Source: Rhyacophila brunnea (lineage: Eukaryota > Arthropoda > Insecta > Trichoptera > Rhyacophilidae). Taken from it: 64,000 nt of DNA. The stretch lies in NCBI GenBank assembly GCA_022495005.1, contig JAGYXB010000374.1, forward strand, positions 186,001 to 250,000. The letters run 5' to 3'. This document shows positions 44,650-56,605 of this stretch, piece after piece. The first letter of the stretch is position 1; each line of letters opens with the position of its first letter. The notes beneath the pieces were generated by a model, which was given only the letters and a program-made list of their open reading frames with translations, had not been told where the DNA came from and did no database searches. The translations under genes and the position numbers were made by a program.

Positions 44650-44880
44650 TGATGGTCGGGCTGCGTAGCAAGAGTGGACAGTGCTGAACCGCCGAGACCA
44701 ATTCTGGATATCAGGCCGGACGATTGGAAGTTGATTGGCAGGCCTAAACTCCGGTCGTTGGACGGTGTAAACAAAGATGCTAGAGTAGCCGGTGTAGAAA
44801 CCTGGAGGACACGAAGGTGTACCTGGAAGAAGTTCTTGGGGGAGGCTAAGAACCCGCCCTGGGTTGTTAGGTAACTTAAT
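44650..44880 (+). pseudogene. LINE C-terminal remnant, family E
   Basis: The plus strand reads LIGRPKLRSLDGVNKDARVA, GVETWRTRRCTWKKFLGEAK and NPPWVVR. The block GRPKLRW.DGV..D....GV..WR.....D...W...L.EAK is the C-terminal end typical of RTE-like LINE proteins in insects. A GAT-rich tail (GATGATGAT) follows at about 44890. It is only the last 65 codons, in one frame. Confidence 0.75.
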
Positions 44881-45018
44881 TATAATTAGATGATGATATA
44901 AAAATAAATAAATTTTTGTTGGAATATCGACATTATGAAATTGGATTAAAATTACCATGGAATCTTTTTAAATAAAATCCCGACTCAGAGCTTTATACCG
45001 TTCATTTGAAGGTAACCA

Positions 45019-45260
45019 GTGGGTCTTCTATACTTATCGAACACTAAAGTGATAAATAGTATCAAACTTAGGGTAGGTTTGTATCAAAATATTAGCACTT
45101 ATTGTAACAATTACACGAAGTTGGTTTTTATTGTTGCAATAAGTGCGATATTTTAACAGCATCAAGATAGGTGCTAATATTTTTATACAAACCTACCCTA
45201 AGTTTGATAATATTTATCACTTTATTACTTAGGCGGTCGATAAGCATAGAATAGACCCAC
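45019..45260. repeat. Hairpin MITE, 242 bp
   Basis: Nearly the whole element is one inverted repeat: GTGGGTCTTCTATACTTATC against GATAAGCATAGAATAGACCC at the outside, then AAACTTAGGGTAGGTTTGTA against TACAAACCTACCCTAAGTTT, leaving a loop of about 40 bases near 45120-45160. No coding frame. The transcript would fold into a long hairpin. Confidence 0.8.
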
Positions 45261-46375
45261 AGAAGTCAAAAGGTTACAATAGATAATTTAAATCATTGAA
45301 AAATCTAATAATGATCAAATAATCATGTTTTAAGTTTAAGCGAGCAAAAAAAAATCGACAGCATTTTACAGTAGGTTTTGAACGATACTAAACTTTGAAT
45401 GGTACAATTAGACATCCTATGCTTTTCTGACGGGCCAAACCAAAAATGTTGAAGAAAACCTTGTCAAATGAAGATGGAGTCAAAACATAAAAGTAAAAAT
45501 AGAAGCAATATATAGTAATTTTCATAAAGAGAAAGTGAAGTAATTCGTTGGGCATGCGTATACAAATAATGGCATTTAGGGTGAAATATGCTCTTAGGTG
45601 TTTTGATAAGGAAAACACACAAGACCGGAAGAAGAAGGGTTTCTTAACCAATTTTAGGATACAATTTTTTTATGCAGGTACTTAGGTATACTTGAATGTA
45701 GCAATATGACAATAAATACAATGTTGATGCTGTACATGTAACATTCTCGCATGTGTGCGCTGTATAATTTATATTTCTTTAGGGTAATAATTCGTAAAGC
45801 GGTCTGGTGAGGAGACCGGGGCAAGATGGCGTACGAAGCAAGTCTGAAGAGGGGTTTTGTTCAAGATATGTGACCGCCCCTCTCTACGATCCTATTTACT
45901 CATGTATGAATGTTTTATTTGACTTATTTTACATATGGCGTGTTTCTTGAATGACCAAGAAATGTACTGCTCATCACTTATAGCGAAGTCATTTTAATCA
46001 AAAAAAAAAATATTGTCTTTATAAATTTGAAAAAAAAAAATCAAAATTCTTAGAGTAGTAAAGTAATTTGACGCTATTGTGCGTTCATGGATCAAGACGT
46101 GATGCTGTCACGAAACACGGATACTCCACCGAATTTTCATTTTTGTAGAATAACAAAATTGGAAGCTGCATTCTTGGCCGTGTCCGGAAAATTTACCCTA
46201 TTTCATCGGAAATAGAAGGCCGTATAGTATTGAGATCAAATTCATGTATAAATAAAACGCTTACAAAATACGTAATAAAACGCATTGAAGTACATAGGTA
46301 GGAAAGTAAATTTAAAATAATACAAATTGTAGACGGTATTGTTAGTTTTTTAAATTCAATTAAGAGCGTACATAA
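45261..46375. other. No gene recognised
   Basis: AT-rich with a GC-richer patch at 45790-45890 of unknown origin (it contains GGTGAGGAGACCGGGGCAAG). Frames at 45388-45651 and 46193-46462 (minus) have no recognisable family. Confidence 0.4.
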
Positions 46376-46731
46376 GTGAAACGGCAAATAATTTTCAACT
46401 GTATGTGGAACGAAATTTCGACCGCGTTGCCATTCGGAAAGCGATAGTTGACCTGTTTGCACGTCAATTTGATTTGTGATGGCGTCGGAGGAATATATTC
46501 TGAAATCGTGTAAAGATGACTAAAAAACGTTCCGCATGTACTTGAAAAAGAAAACATGTCAATGAATATACTATTATTATTACGAATATAATAATAAATA
46601 TAACATAAAAAGGACGCATGTTCAATTTTTATGACAAATTATATTTCGTTCGGCTCGCGTCATTAGTACAATCCGCGCATCGCCTAGTCACGATCTTTTT
46701 AGACCATGCCTCAGCTGAGGTATAGCCTTAA
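46376..46731 (+). repeat. Dispersed repeat R, copy 1, 356 bp
   Basis: This is the same orientation and order as 48967-49332: starts GTGAAACGGCAAATAATTTT, has TCGTGTAAAGATGACTAAAA, GAAAACATGTCAATG and ATGACAAATTATATTTCGTT, and ends TGAGGTATAGCCTTA. The two are roughly 75-80% alike by eye. The right end is followed directly by hAT-like sequence. No coding frame and no tRNA-like boxes. The element type is unknown. Confidence 0.75.
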
Positions 46732-46896
46732 ACCCCGCCTAAAACAAACTATGACAGATATTAGACAATATATATAAAATATCAAAAATTGTTCTATTAA
46801 ATCACACATAATTTTAGTTTTTTTGTAGATAGAAGAACATTTTTAATGTACCCATTATAATTTGGTTAGGCAGGGTTTAATTACCTTCGCCACTGC
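46732..46896. mobile_element. hAT MITE fragment beside repeat R
   Basis: AAACCCCGCCTAAAACAAAC at the left and GTTAGGCAGGGTTTAATTACC at the right are inverted, and the right end continues to CTTCGCCACTG. The arms resemble the inner parts of the 10431 and 63532 elements. Only part of the full element is present, next to the end of repeat R copy 1. Confidence 0.55.
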
Positions 46897-46969
46897 AATG
46901 TAGGTAATATTATATTTATAAAAATCTCGAACCTATTTAAAATTAAATGTTAAATACTGTTTAGTATTG

Positions 46970-47037
46970 TGGAATTCCAAGCCGAGACCCACGACTACAA
47001 AAGCCTAGTGCGTAGCTGCTCAGCCATCGTGGGCGTA
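46970..47037 (-). repeat. tRNA-derived SINE fragment
   Basis: On the minus strand, CGATGGCTGAGCAGCTACGC carries an A box and GTGGGTCTCGGCTTGGAATTC a degenerate B box at the expected spacing. No folded acceptor stem, so it is SINE-like. Confidence 0.5.
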
Positions 47038-47587
47038 TATATATATATTATAATAAACTAATTTGATTGATAGTTTTCGAAAAAAAAATTGCAGTTATAT
47101 CACCATCTATATTCTATGTGTACCTATTTCAAAAAGCCATAATGGGTTCCGCAATAACAGCTTCGTTTCTACGTGTCTGAATATTCCTCCATACATATTT
47201 AATGTGAACAAATGCAATTATTTTTCAGATTTGTACATGCCAACATAAAATCTGCAGACTTGCATAGACGCCGACGCAGTTTCGAATAGGCATAACTCAC
47301 GCGAGAAAATGAAAAGTATTTCTATACAAAGCGGTAGGGGTGAGTTGAATGATTTAAGAGCAATATGATATGGCAAGTGTGTGAGCTTTGAAGTAATTTG
47401 AGTGGAGATGGAGATACTGTTTGTGGTTATGTGGACGTGGATTCTGCAAGACTAGCGAAATGAGTAGAATTACACAAGCAGAGTGATAATACAATGTTTG
47501 TTTTACTATCGAGAAATATACATATGTTTTATTTTTTTTATTGAGGGGAAAAATAGTATACTTTAAAAGTATAATAAATACATATAA
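47038..47587. other. AT-rich DNA, nothing recognised
   Basis: No supported feature apart from short AT runs. Confidence 0.45.
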
Positions 47588-48062
47588 ATAATTACAAGAT
47601 AAAAAGAACTTTTTTATATACAACGTTTTTAAATTTTCTGTTGAATTATATAATCTTGACTTGACTTGCTTATACGATCAAAAAATTTGTACTTGATAGA
47701 AATAATACTGAAATGTCATTTTGACATTTCATTTTGATTTTCGATAGTAACGCACGTATATATTAATAATTTAATTGCTAGGACCCCAGACGCCTAGCAA
47801 CCAATAATAGTGGATTGGATTACGGATTTCTTCCGAAATAACTTTTCATACAAAACAGAATTAACTGAAAATGAATTCAATTCTACTTAAAGATGGCTAA
47901 AAGTATTAAAAAAATGCATTGGCATCGTGTTTTCATATATTCTAAAAGTTTTAAATGTTTAGCTAGTCGGGAAGTTAGTTAAAAATCGATTGCAAGATTT
48001 GTATTGTATAAACAACCACTGGACAAATAAGAATACGAGCTAATAAAAACGTTGTAAAATAC
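47588..48062 (+). repeat. Family X repeat, about 475 bp
   Basis: This is one of the best preserved copies: ATTACAAGATAAAAAGAACT at the start, TTTTTAAATTTTCTGTTGAA, CGATAGTAACGCACGTATAT, TTGCTAGGACCCCAGACGCC with the inverted CCTAGCAACC, GAATTCAATTCTACTTAAAG, then AATAAGAATACGAGCTAATA and AAAACGTTGTAAAATAC at the end. Same orientation as 17586. No coding. Confidence 0.8.
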
Positions 48063-48966
48063 ACAAAAAGAAACGTATTTTAACCAGCAAAATTTTCAAA
48101 GATAGTACCCACTTACATACTTAAATAATAAATAGCCTAATACGTATTACCTAAAAGTATATTAACACGAGCGATTACATAAAATCGATAGAGATATATA
48201 TTTATTAAAGGTGAAAAAATAATTATAAATTGATTTCATTTTTGATGATTCACATTTGAATTTGATGGCATTTCATTGATATTGTTGAACAATATCCATA
48301 TTATTGTAAGTAAGACCAAAAAATATTGTTGATAGCTTTTATGAAAAGTAAAAGTGTAAATACCTAGTAGGAAAAAATATATTTAAGCGATCAAAATATC
48401 ATGATTTTCAACACCTAAATAATTGCTGGAAAAAAATAAGTAGCCAGGAAACTTGTCTGTTACCTTCACGATTCATTTTATTTAACATCACTAATTATTA
48501 CACAATGCACTATTGTTTCTATTGTTTCTATTGTATATTGTACGATAACTATTATAAGAATGTATTAAATGGTCATTGTTTGTTTACCTCAGATCCGTAT
48601 TAGGTACTTGCCTAAAATGCTAATAACGAAAGCGATGAAATATGTCCAGGAATCAACACCGTCAAGATGATTTTCAAAAGGTTTTTAAAATATTGCACTC
48701 TCAAATCAAATCAAACCAGATAGATATTTTGTCATGTATTACTCGTATCATAAAATATGCTGGGTAGTCAGAAATCTGGAATGATGTATATCTTTGAAAG
48801 TGGATTAAGCAAGACCTACCTATATATGTATATTTTAACATGATCGCGTAGTATAAAAAATGCAAAGCCTTTGCTGGAGCAGACATGCACATAGGAAGTT
48901 AGTTTTGATGAGCTACCAGCTGGGCAGGCTATATACGCACCATGCATTTCTTGAGGTGATACATCA
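48063..48966. other. AT-rich DNA, nothing recognised
   Basis: No supported feature. Confidence 0.45.
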
Positions 48967-49332
48967 GTGAAACGGCAAATAATTTTCAACTATAGGCGCG
49001 ACGATATTTTGGACTCGCTGCCATTCGGAGAGAGAACGTCGAGCTGGAAACACGTCAATTTGTTTTGTGATGGCAACGGGCATATTAATTCTTAAATCGT
49101 GTAAAGATGACTAAAAACGTTACCCATTTACTTCAAAAAGAAAACATGTCAATGTATATATTATTATTGTTACTGATAGAATAATAAACAGAACATTAAA
49201 TGGACACATGTTGGATTTATATGACAAATTATATTTCGTTTGACATGCGTCATTTGCACCCGCGACCCGCAATCCACGCATCGCCCAGCCACGATCTTTT
49301 TAGACCGTGCCTCAACTGAGGTATAGCCTTAA
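48967..49332 (+). repeat. Dispersed repeat R, copy 2, 366 bp
   Basis: Partner of 46376-46731 in the same orientation, 2.6 kb downstream. It ends GAGGTATAGCCTTAA and continues into unrelated sequence, so the shared part stops at the same place in both copies. Confidence 0.75.
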
Positions 49333-50579
49333 TGGGAAAAAGGCTTGGGTGGCCAAGATTTATACGTTCCGACTCTGGACTGCGCCGCCAAAGATTTGAA
49401 TATGTTTCGCTAAAATAATTGAAAAGCGATGATGCTGGATCCTAAGATACGAAGAAAAATTCTGAAGAAGGTTGAGGTTCACTAAGGGTTGTAGAAACAA
49501 GAATGACGATGATTTCCTTATCATTTAGAACGAATAATTTTATATGGTAGATAATTTGGTTAGTATTTTTTTTATAATATTGAAATTTTGGTCTAAATAT
49601 AATACTGGCGATAGAGAAGTGATAGAATTTTCGTATAATCTATATAGCCATCGGTTGCGGTTTCAGATTCGATATCAGCTGACAAATTCACATGTTGTTT
49701 CTTTTAATGTGTGGACAATCAAAAAACCACTATGATATCACCTCTGGAAGTCGCCATGTCACAATTCTGAAAGGTTTTTGATGAAAAATTCTCGAAAATT
49801 TAATTTTTATGTAATTTCGAGATTCAAATTTCTCGAGAAAATATTAATGAAATTTTCGAGAATTCAAGAGATTATCACAACGAGTATACTAATTTATGTC
49901 CCACCCTCAAAATTTTTAAAAATAAATTCTCTATAATTCTCGAAAATTGAAATATGTAACTCGAAAAATCGCAAGCTCTAGAACCAATGATGAAGATGAC
50001 ATTTAATTATACAAATAAAAATTGTGTTTGGCTAATAACGAGTAGGTATTAATGACAATGCCTCAAATATATATATATATATATATATATACGTTGTATT
50101 TGAAACATGCGGTAAGTTTTGTACAATTTTTGCGTTGCAAGTCGATGCAGTAAGGTATCTAATCATAACATTAAAATACTAATTGAGTATCCACGTCCCC
50201 ATTTAAATGTTCATGATATTCAAGGCACATCCTGTACTAAAGATATTTCTCTGTCTCAATTACACTTTCATATTAAACATAGAAATAACTATAATAATTA
50301 TCTTTTGATAAACACGATATTTTTCTTAGAATCAGAATGTGTTCTTTATTAATTTCCGTATTCAATCAAACTAACAAAAAAATGCATGCACAAGGAAACT
50401 CGTTCGTTTATTTGTTTTTAATTGTGCACGACTAAAATCAAGTTTGTCCTTTCACACAACGCTCGTGTACTAATGTATGTGATACTTCGCGAAACAAATT
50501 TAGCATACTTTAATTCCTACCAGGCGAGCTGCGTTTATAAATTTTGATAAGTACCGTATTCATTTCTTAATTATGGATA
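49333..50579. other. No gene recognised; possible LINE tail and microsatellite
   Basis: Bases 49340-49520 may be a very decayed RTE-type LINE end. The alignment is too weak to call. Bases 49780-49970 carry several CTCGAGA/TTCTCGAG-type repeats resembling the hAT element at 61246. An (AT)n microsatellite lies at 50067-50091. Confidence 0.4.
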
Positions 50580-50910
50580 TCTTTTAGAGGAGATGATTGA
50601 GAATAATCTTTGGGACTGTTAAAGAAGATGGCATTTTGAGGTCAAGACTCAAGGTAAATTAGGAGCTGAATCTTTATGGGGACGAAAAGATAAGGTGGGA
50701 TATGAAAATGCAGAGACTTTCCTAGATCGGCCACGAGGGCAAGAGGATATATGGATGGCCGAAATTAAGATGGGTGATTTTCGCTACAGGATATCTAAGA
50801 ATGCTTCGTCGAAGTAACTAAAGAGTGTCGACGCTGGATCGTCTAGTATGGAGGAAGTTTTTGAACGCCAATGAGTCCAAGACCTGCCAAAGATGCCATA
50901 AACGATGATT
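50580..50910 (+). pseudogene. LINE (RTE-like) 3' remnant, family E
   Basis: The plus strand reads LRIIFGTVKEDGILRSRL, then IRWDMKMQRLSWIGHEGKRI and YGWPKLRWVIF, the conserved run LR.IFG...E.G..R.R....LY......I.....I.RL.W.GH. and then GRPKLRW. Frameshifts separate the blocks, and a final WRKFLNA...AK-like end is near 50860. It covers the region just upstream of the fragment at 44650, so both may be from one family. Confidence 0.65.
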
Positions 50911-52029
50911 CTTTTCCGTGGATTAGTAAAAAAATATCAGTGCGTTTGATGGAAGAAATAGAAATCTGCGGGATACAGAATGCTGTGTTATAGTATTATT
51001 ATTAAATATTTCTGATTTTCTTTGTATTTATGACGGACTAGCATACTTAATAGCACTTTTTACATAAATGCACAAGAGAATCAAAATGTCAATGTATTTA
51101 TTTAATGATACTTGCTGACATTAGAAAATAAATTATTGTCACATAACAGTAGATTCGATGGAACGTTCTATTGTTTTTCTAAAGCTCACATATATAAATT
51201 AGGAATCAGATTTTTAGAATAAGTATAGAATTTTAAAACGTAAACGGAAATTGTTACATATAAATATCGGAAAATACCACTTAGGTACATACGCGTTTAA
51301 TATAATATATCTGCTGGAACTTTATAATGTTTGAAAAGCAATTAAAAAGTCCTAAATATAATATTTATTATACATTACGTTTTACGCTATAAAAAAATAA
51401 TTTAAATAATAGTGAGCAAACTTTTACTATACTTATTACTTTATTCCATAATTATAATAGATCAATGTACGCGATACCTAATTATTTGTTCTTGTGTTAT
51501 ACTTCTTATATTTTTTTCATACCTATATATTATATACCTACCAATATCAATTGGATATTAATAGATGTAATGCAGTGACGTCCTAGTTGAACAACTTTCT
51601 AGGTAATATTTTCCATAGCATGGATTGCAGGGTGACGTCACCGAAATAGTCTCTGAGCAACCCAAGACGCGGCACGTCTCTGCGCTAATAACACATATTA
51701 ATTCGAATATACATTTAAGACTTGATTTGAGCGTAACAACTTGGGCAATGGGAACATCGATCAATCATCAATCCTGTTTGATGAATATTTCCATTTTGAG
51801 AATCTGACATAATGGAAATCGATAATTTTTAATAAATATCAATTTATATTCTTTGAAAGCTGAATAACTGACAAAGCTTTTCAGTATCTTTAATTTGACA
51901 TTTAGGTACTGAGTGAGATTCACGTTAAGTTTTTAAATATCAATAAATAGTATTTCAATCACCTGTAAGTACATATTTATTAATATAATCAAAGTATATA
52001 TATACAAAGTATTTATTAATATAATCAAA
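50911..52029. other. No gene recognised; short direct repeat at the end
   Basis: AT-rich. TATTTATTAATATAATCAAAG occurs twice, ending at about 51990 and 52029, just before the LINE remnant. Opposed frames at 51558-51807 have no recognisable family. Confidence 0.4.
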
Positions 52030-52880
52030 GGCACACCTTATTGTTCCCATACACATTGTCTGGTATAATATTGAGTAGGGTAACGGAGATAAAAGATTTG
52101 GGTGTATTGTATGATGCAAAGTTCACTTTCAATCAGCATATTCTTGACATCAGTACTTGATCTAGCAAAATGCTTGGTTTTGTAATGAGGGTTTCAAAAT
52201 CATTCGAAAACGTCCGAGTGCTACGTACATTATACGTATCATTTGTGTTGAGTATTCTTGAATATGCCAGCATTATTTGGAGTCCTAATAGGTCCATCCA
52301 CACAATTAAGTTGGATCGAGTCCACAATAGATTTCTTAGATTTCTCTACTTAAGAATATACGGGTTCTTTCCTTTTGATAATGACAATAAAATGAATTTC
52401 CCGACTCGTTTTCTTCTGGGCATGTTATCAATGCAATCCCTGTCTACCCGAAGAGTGATTGTTCTTTTAAAGCATTTCTTTTTACTTCTTCGTGGGTTCA
52501 TTTACAATCCGTATATACTGGCAAATATTAATTTTCATGTTCCCACCAATATCACTCGTAGCTCCACGGTATTCAAGATACCTCGTTGCAGGACAGATGT
52601 TATGTTTCATGATGCTGTGTATCGTGCAATTAGCTTATTTGATGGCACCATAAAGGTTGATTTGTTTTTTATTAACTATATATGTTTGTGGACGTATTAA
52701 ATAGGCTAAATTTATAATTGTATAAATTATCATATTTCATTAATATTTACACATGCTGTATTTTTATTGTTATTTGTAATTAAGATACTTTTATACATTT
52801 GTATTTATTATGTATTATGGCGCATTGGCCAATAGCTGTAATGCCGTAATACTCTTTTTAAGAAAAAAAAAAGTTTTATT
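52030..52880 (+). mobile_element. Jockey/CR1-like LINE 3' remnant, family F
   Basis: The segment contains the last about 200 codons of a LINE ORF2, a short 3' UTR, and an A-rich end (TTTTTAAGAAAAAAAAAAG) at about 52855-52870. Stops and damage in the frame show it is dead. It begins abruptly after the duplicated TTTATTAATATAATCAAAG, consistent with 5' truncation. Confidence 0.7.
52080..52700 (+). pseudogene. LINE ORF2 C-terminal region (RT thumb and beyond)
   Basis: The frame opens VTEIKDLGVLYDAKFTFNQH, has a stop at about 52160, and continues KMLGFVMRVSKSF, then LRTLYVSFVLSILEYASIIW and SPNRSIHTIKLDRVHNRFLR. This is the LG(V/I)..D..L.F..H, then LY...V.S.LEYAS.IW.P......I...Q..FLR order characteristic of the post-palm region of Jockey/CR1/I-type LINEs. 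From 52170 the frame is open for 176 codons to the stop at 52698-52700. The catalytic F/YADD motif would lie upstream and is absent. One in-frame stop plus 5' truncation make it non-functional. Confidence 0.8.
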
Positions 52881-53049
52881 TTTATTTAAATGAATAATTC
52901 ACAATATTTGATATAGAAAAAAATGCATCAAATGGGACTTAAACCCATAAACATCGCATGACGCCTACTAATATGAAGCATGCGATTTAGTACAAATTTC
53001 AGATAAATAGTTTAACTGATTAATATGTATGTAATAATACTCACAGTCA

Positions 53050-53160
53050 AGCGTGTAAGATTTCAAACATTTACATGCGGCCTCCGGGTTTGATTCCCAG
53101 GTCACAATATATTTATGTGATTTTATCAAAGCCTGAGTGTCTGTGATTGTTTCACTTCTA
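53050..53160 (+). repeat. SINE family S fragment
   Basis: The plus strand has B box GGGTTTGATTCCCAGG followed by ATATTTATGTGATTTTATC and GCCTGAGTGTCTGTGATTG, in the order seen at 24730 (minus). The A box is decayed. Confidence 0.65.
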
Positions 53161-53907
53161 TTACTAAATACACTCCCTACTATCATTGGGCGACATGGCT
53201 TGTTGTAGTGTAAAAAAGAATAAGTATATATTGTAATAATATATACTTTCAATCAATTCAAAGAAAAAAATTAATGCTCCATTTACAAGTTAAAAAAAAT
53301 ACTCTATAAAATTGTGCGTGCGTTAAAAATCGGTTTAGATAAGTACATCGTGTGTTATGTTTATGATTAAAACTTAGTTTAATTATAATTCACTTTATAA
53401 TCACAATACCGACGATATTTCTTCGAAGTATGGTCATAACACCGTACACCGAAGATTTATACGTATGTGATCATAAAATATATTAATACCCTAAAAGAGT
53501 AATAATTAAAATAAAACACATTGAATTCCCACCAAGAATTGACAGTAACACTATAAAAGATAATAGTAGTAGTAATAATTACTAGTGTTAATATAAATGT
53601 CGATATTTTAAAATCGAGAAAAGGTGCATTATATTATACCTACACATTTGTATATCATTCGTGGTTATAACACTCTTTAAGTTATTATTTTATCAACATG
53701 AACATTATATTACATTATTTAAAATATTTTTTCTCTAACAAGTTAAAGATAGTCGTTTCCATTGGAGTTTGACATTCGTGATATTCTAAAAAAAATAATT
53801 AAGCATCAGTCTAGATCATGTTGATTTATATTGCGAGAAAAAACCGAACATGTTTATGAAATATTCATCTTTTCTACAAATTTTTAGAGAATTTTCATTA
53901 AATCTTC
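53161..53907. other. AT-rich DNA, nothing recognised
   Basis: No supported feature before the foldback element. Confidence 0.45.
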
Positions 53908-55330
53908 GGCTGCGCGCACACGGCAAAGCGAAGTTTCGGATTCATCCGCCAAACGACGTTTGCGTTTTATTTGCGTTTTATTTGCGAGCCGATTGCGTTT
54001 TAAATGCGTTTCAAATGCGTCCATATTTCGACAATGCTGTCCAAGAGAAAACACGGTTTTCAAGGGGATTCATAAACGCCTTTTTTTGAAACTGCACCCT
54101 GCTGCGAGAGTATTTATCTTTCATTACAGTGGCGTACAAGGGTAAATAAATCAATATAAAATCAGTACGTAATATTGCATTATACCTACATTTATTTTCC
54201 CACTATTGCTTCTTTTGGAGCTGGACTGTTTTATATCGAAAGCGTTTTGAAAATTACCTATTGTTGAGCCTATTATATACCATCATCATCAATACTATCG
54301 ACCGAGGGTACTTGATGGAGTTTGAATTTAAATTCTAATTGATTTAAGTTTTGTACTATTATTATTTATTAATACAATAAAAAAAGATTATAAGTTAATA
54401 CACGAAGAAAGGGTAAAAACCTTATTACCTAGATACCTACTAAGTAAATGATGAAGTATAAAAACATAATATTTTGAATAATTTGAATATTTGCAGTGTT
54501 TCTAAAAAAACCCGTTGTAAATACGATTAATACATTCGGTAGATAAGCGTATTAAAATGTCATTTCTCGTAAACAATAGTTTTCTCGTTGTGCAATATGT
54601 TGGGAGTTTAATAATATTAACTAATGAGAGATGTCACCAACTGTAACTACTCACTAAATAAAAAAAACGAATAAACAATGTTAAGGTATAGTTCGTAATA
54701 TGCAAATTTAAATAATTTTTGATGAATACCTATATACCTATACCGAAAATATTTATATAAGTACCTATAGATACGTATTGAATTACCCACCTACCTATTC
54801 ATATTATATGAAATACATATTTAAAATAACACCATTCTTTTGGGAAGAATACAAGTAGGTATGCATTTGGTTATATTCGATATTAAATAAGTATGTATCT
54901 TTAATAGAATCATGCCTCCTTTTTAGTAGTAGAATCTTTATGTAGGTATCGAATCTATAAAATATTTTTATTAAATTTAATCTGTTTTTAAGCGTGAAGG
55001 CTCGCCATAACTATAAGGTAAACTAAACCATTATTATTTATTTTGTAGTAAGTATGTACTTCTTTAATTATTTTTTTTATTAGTTGACACTTTTATCTTC
55101 TATAGATACACTAAAATGGAAACGGGTGCCAATAATAACATATTGAAGTGAGAATAATGAATACCTTCCTACTACTATCGATAGGTATGTTCCTGTGTAC
55201 TTGTGTAGGTACATGTATATTTATATTAATTATTGTTTTCGTGTTATAATATATTATTTGCGATTAATTGATAACAAAATTTAGATAATTTATCTATTCA
55301 CCCGCTACAGTAAAATCTATAAAATATTTT
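53908..55330 (+). repeat. Foldback left arm
   Basis: The arm is complementary to 57430-58448 and extends to CCGCTACAGTA near 55313. It contains about 400 bases (roughly 54540-55000) with no counterpart in the right arm, so either an insertion here or a deletion there followed the inverted duplication. The open frame at 53850-54089 merely reads through GCGTTTTATTTGCG repeats. Confidence 0.75.
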
Positions 55331-55345
55331 AATTAAATTATATCT

Positions 55346-56605
55346 GTTGCTCTACATTGCATGAACGCCACTGAAGCAATGGAGTAATTAATTATGTCAT
55401 ACAATACGTGCCATGAATATACTACCTACCACATGTTCTTTTAAATCTTCCCATTTAGGCCAGGACCGAACTTTTGAAAGCTGAAATTTATGGGGGCGCG
55501 TATTAAGAAATATTACTGATTAACCACATAATTATGTTCAGAAAGGCCTAATAAATTTTATTTACCAATGACAAACTCATGACCGGATGAGTGGGTATTT
55601 TTCATTAAAAACTTGGGTATAATGTAAAGGTTTAAGCCTACGCAATCTGCACCTAGCACATTGTCATATATAATAATATGAAGAATGTTAAATCTCAGTC
55701 GGTTCCATGACAAAACAGGACAGTGACAAAACAGAACATGACAAAACAGAACACCTGGAGAAAACCTGGCTGTTCTGTTTTATCATGTTCTGTATTGTTA
55801 TTGTTGTCGAAGTCATGATGAATTGTTTGCAACCAGAAAGATTCACTTGAATGATTAATGCTTATTTGGACTATGTCTGCATTTGCGTATAGCTAACAAA
55901 AATCCGCATGAAAGTAATTAAAAATAATTTCTACACTATGAAAATATCATCAAATTAAAAAACGCTTTCGATATAATATAACAGAATTCTATTCCAAATC
56001 AAGCAATAGTGGAAAAAATAAATATAGGTAAAATGGTAAAAAATAAATACTTAATAATTATGTAGGTATTGTTTACATATTATATTTTTATATTTTATTT
56101 ATCTTAGTTCGCCACTGGCGACAAAAAAAAGGTTTTTTTTAATTCTTCGGATAGTGCAATAAATAAATTCTTACATAATAACACTAACGGTGAAAACAAA
56201 AAGTACTAATATCCATAATAGCTATAAGTTGGCGAACACAATACGGCACATATTGTATGACATAATTTATTACTTAAAAATTAAAAAAATCTTCCTTCTT
56301 TCTTAATTAGTGTCATCAAGAATTTCACAGTGGCGTTAATGCAATGGGGAAAACAGATATAATTTAATTAAAATATTTTATAGGTTTTTTGTATATAATT
56401 TGTTAGAACAATGTAATATATTATTATACCTATTGTATCTTTTATTAAATAAACATTTAAAACATATTATTCATAAACATTTGAAATATCTCCCCTTAAA
56501 ATCTGTTCATATTTCCAATAGAATATTATTGCTTAGAATTCAATAGCTACATATTAAAAAGATAGCTATTGTAATGAGACTATATCAGGTAATTTCGTGT
56601 TAGTG
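55346..56605. other. Foldback centre, mosaic of arm-related pieces
   Basis: The centre includes a further inverted pair (AAAATATTTTAATTAAATTA near 55320-55350 and its complement near 56360-56385, followed on both sides by CGCCACTG-type sequence) and a piece at 55970-56040 resembling the CTTTCGATATAA...GCAATAGTGG part of the arms. It appears assembled from repeated insertions of related elements. No coding frame. Confidence 0.5.
55732..55792 (+). repeat. Compact 22-bp hairpin
   Basis: CAGAACATGACAAAACAGAACA (55732-55753) pairs with 55771-55792 at 21 of 22 positions around a 17-base loop. Two further copies of GTGACAAAACAG/ATGACAAAACAG lie at its 5' side. It could be transcribed as a short hairpin, but nothing shows that it is. 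Confidence 0.6.

Noticed and set aside
46376..49332. LTR retrotransposon bounded by repeat R
   Set aside because: No gag or pol remains, no TG...CA ends, and no primer-binding site was seen. Kept only as a repeat pair.
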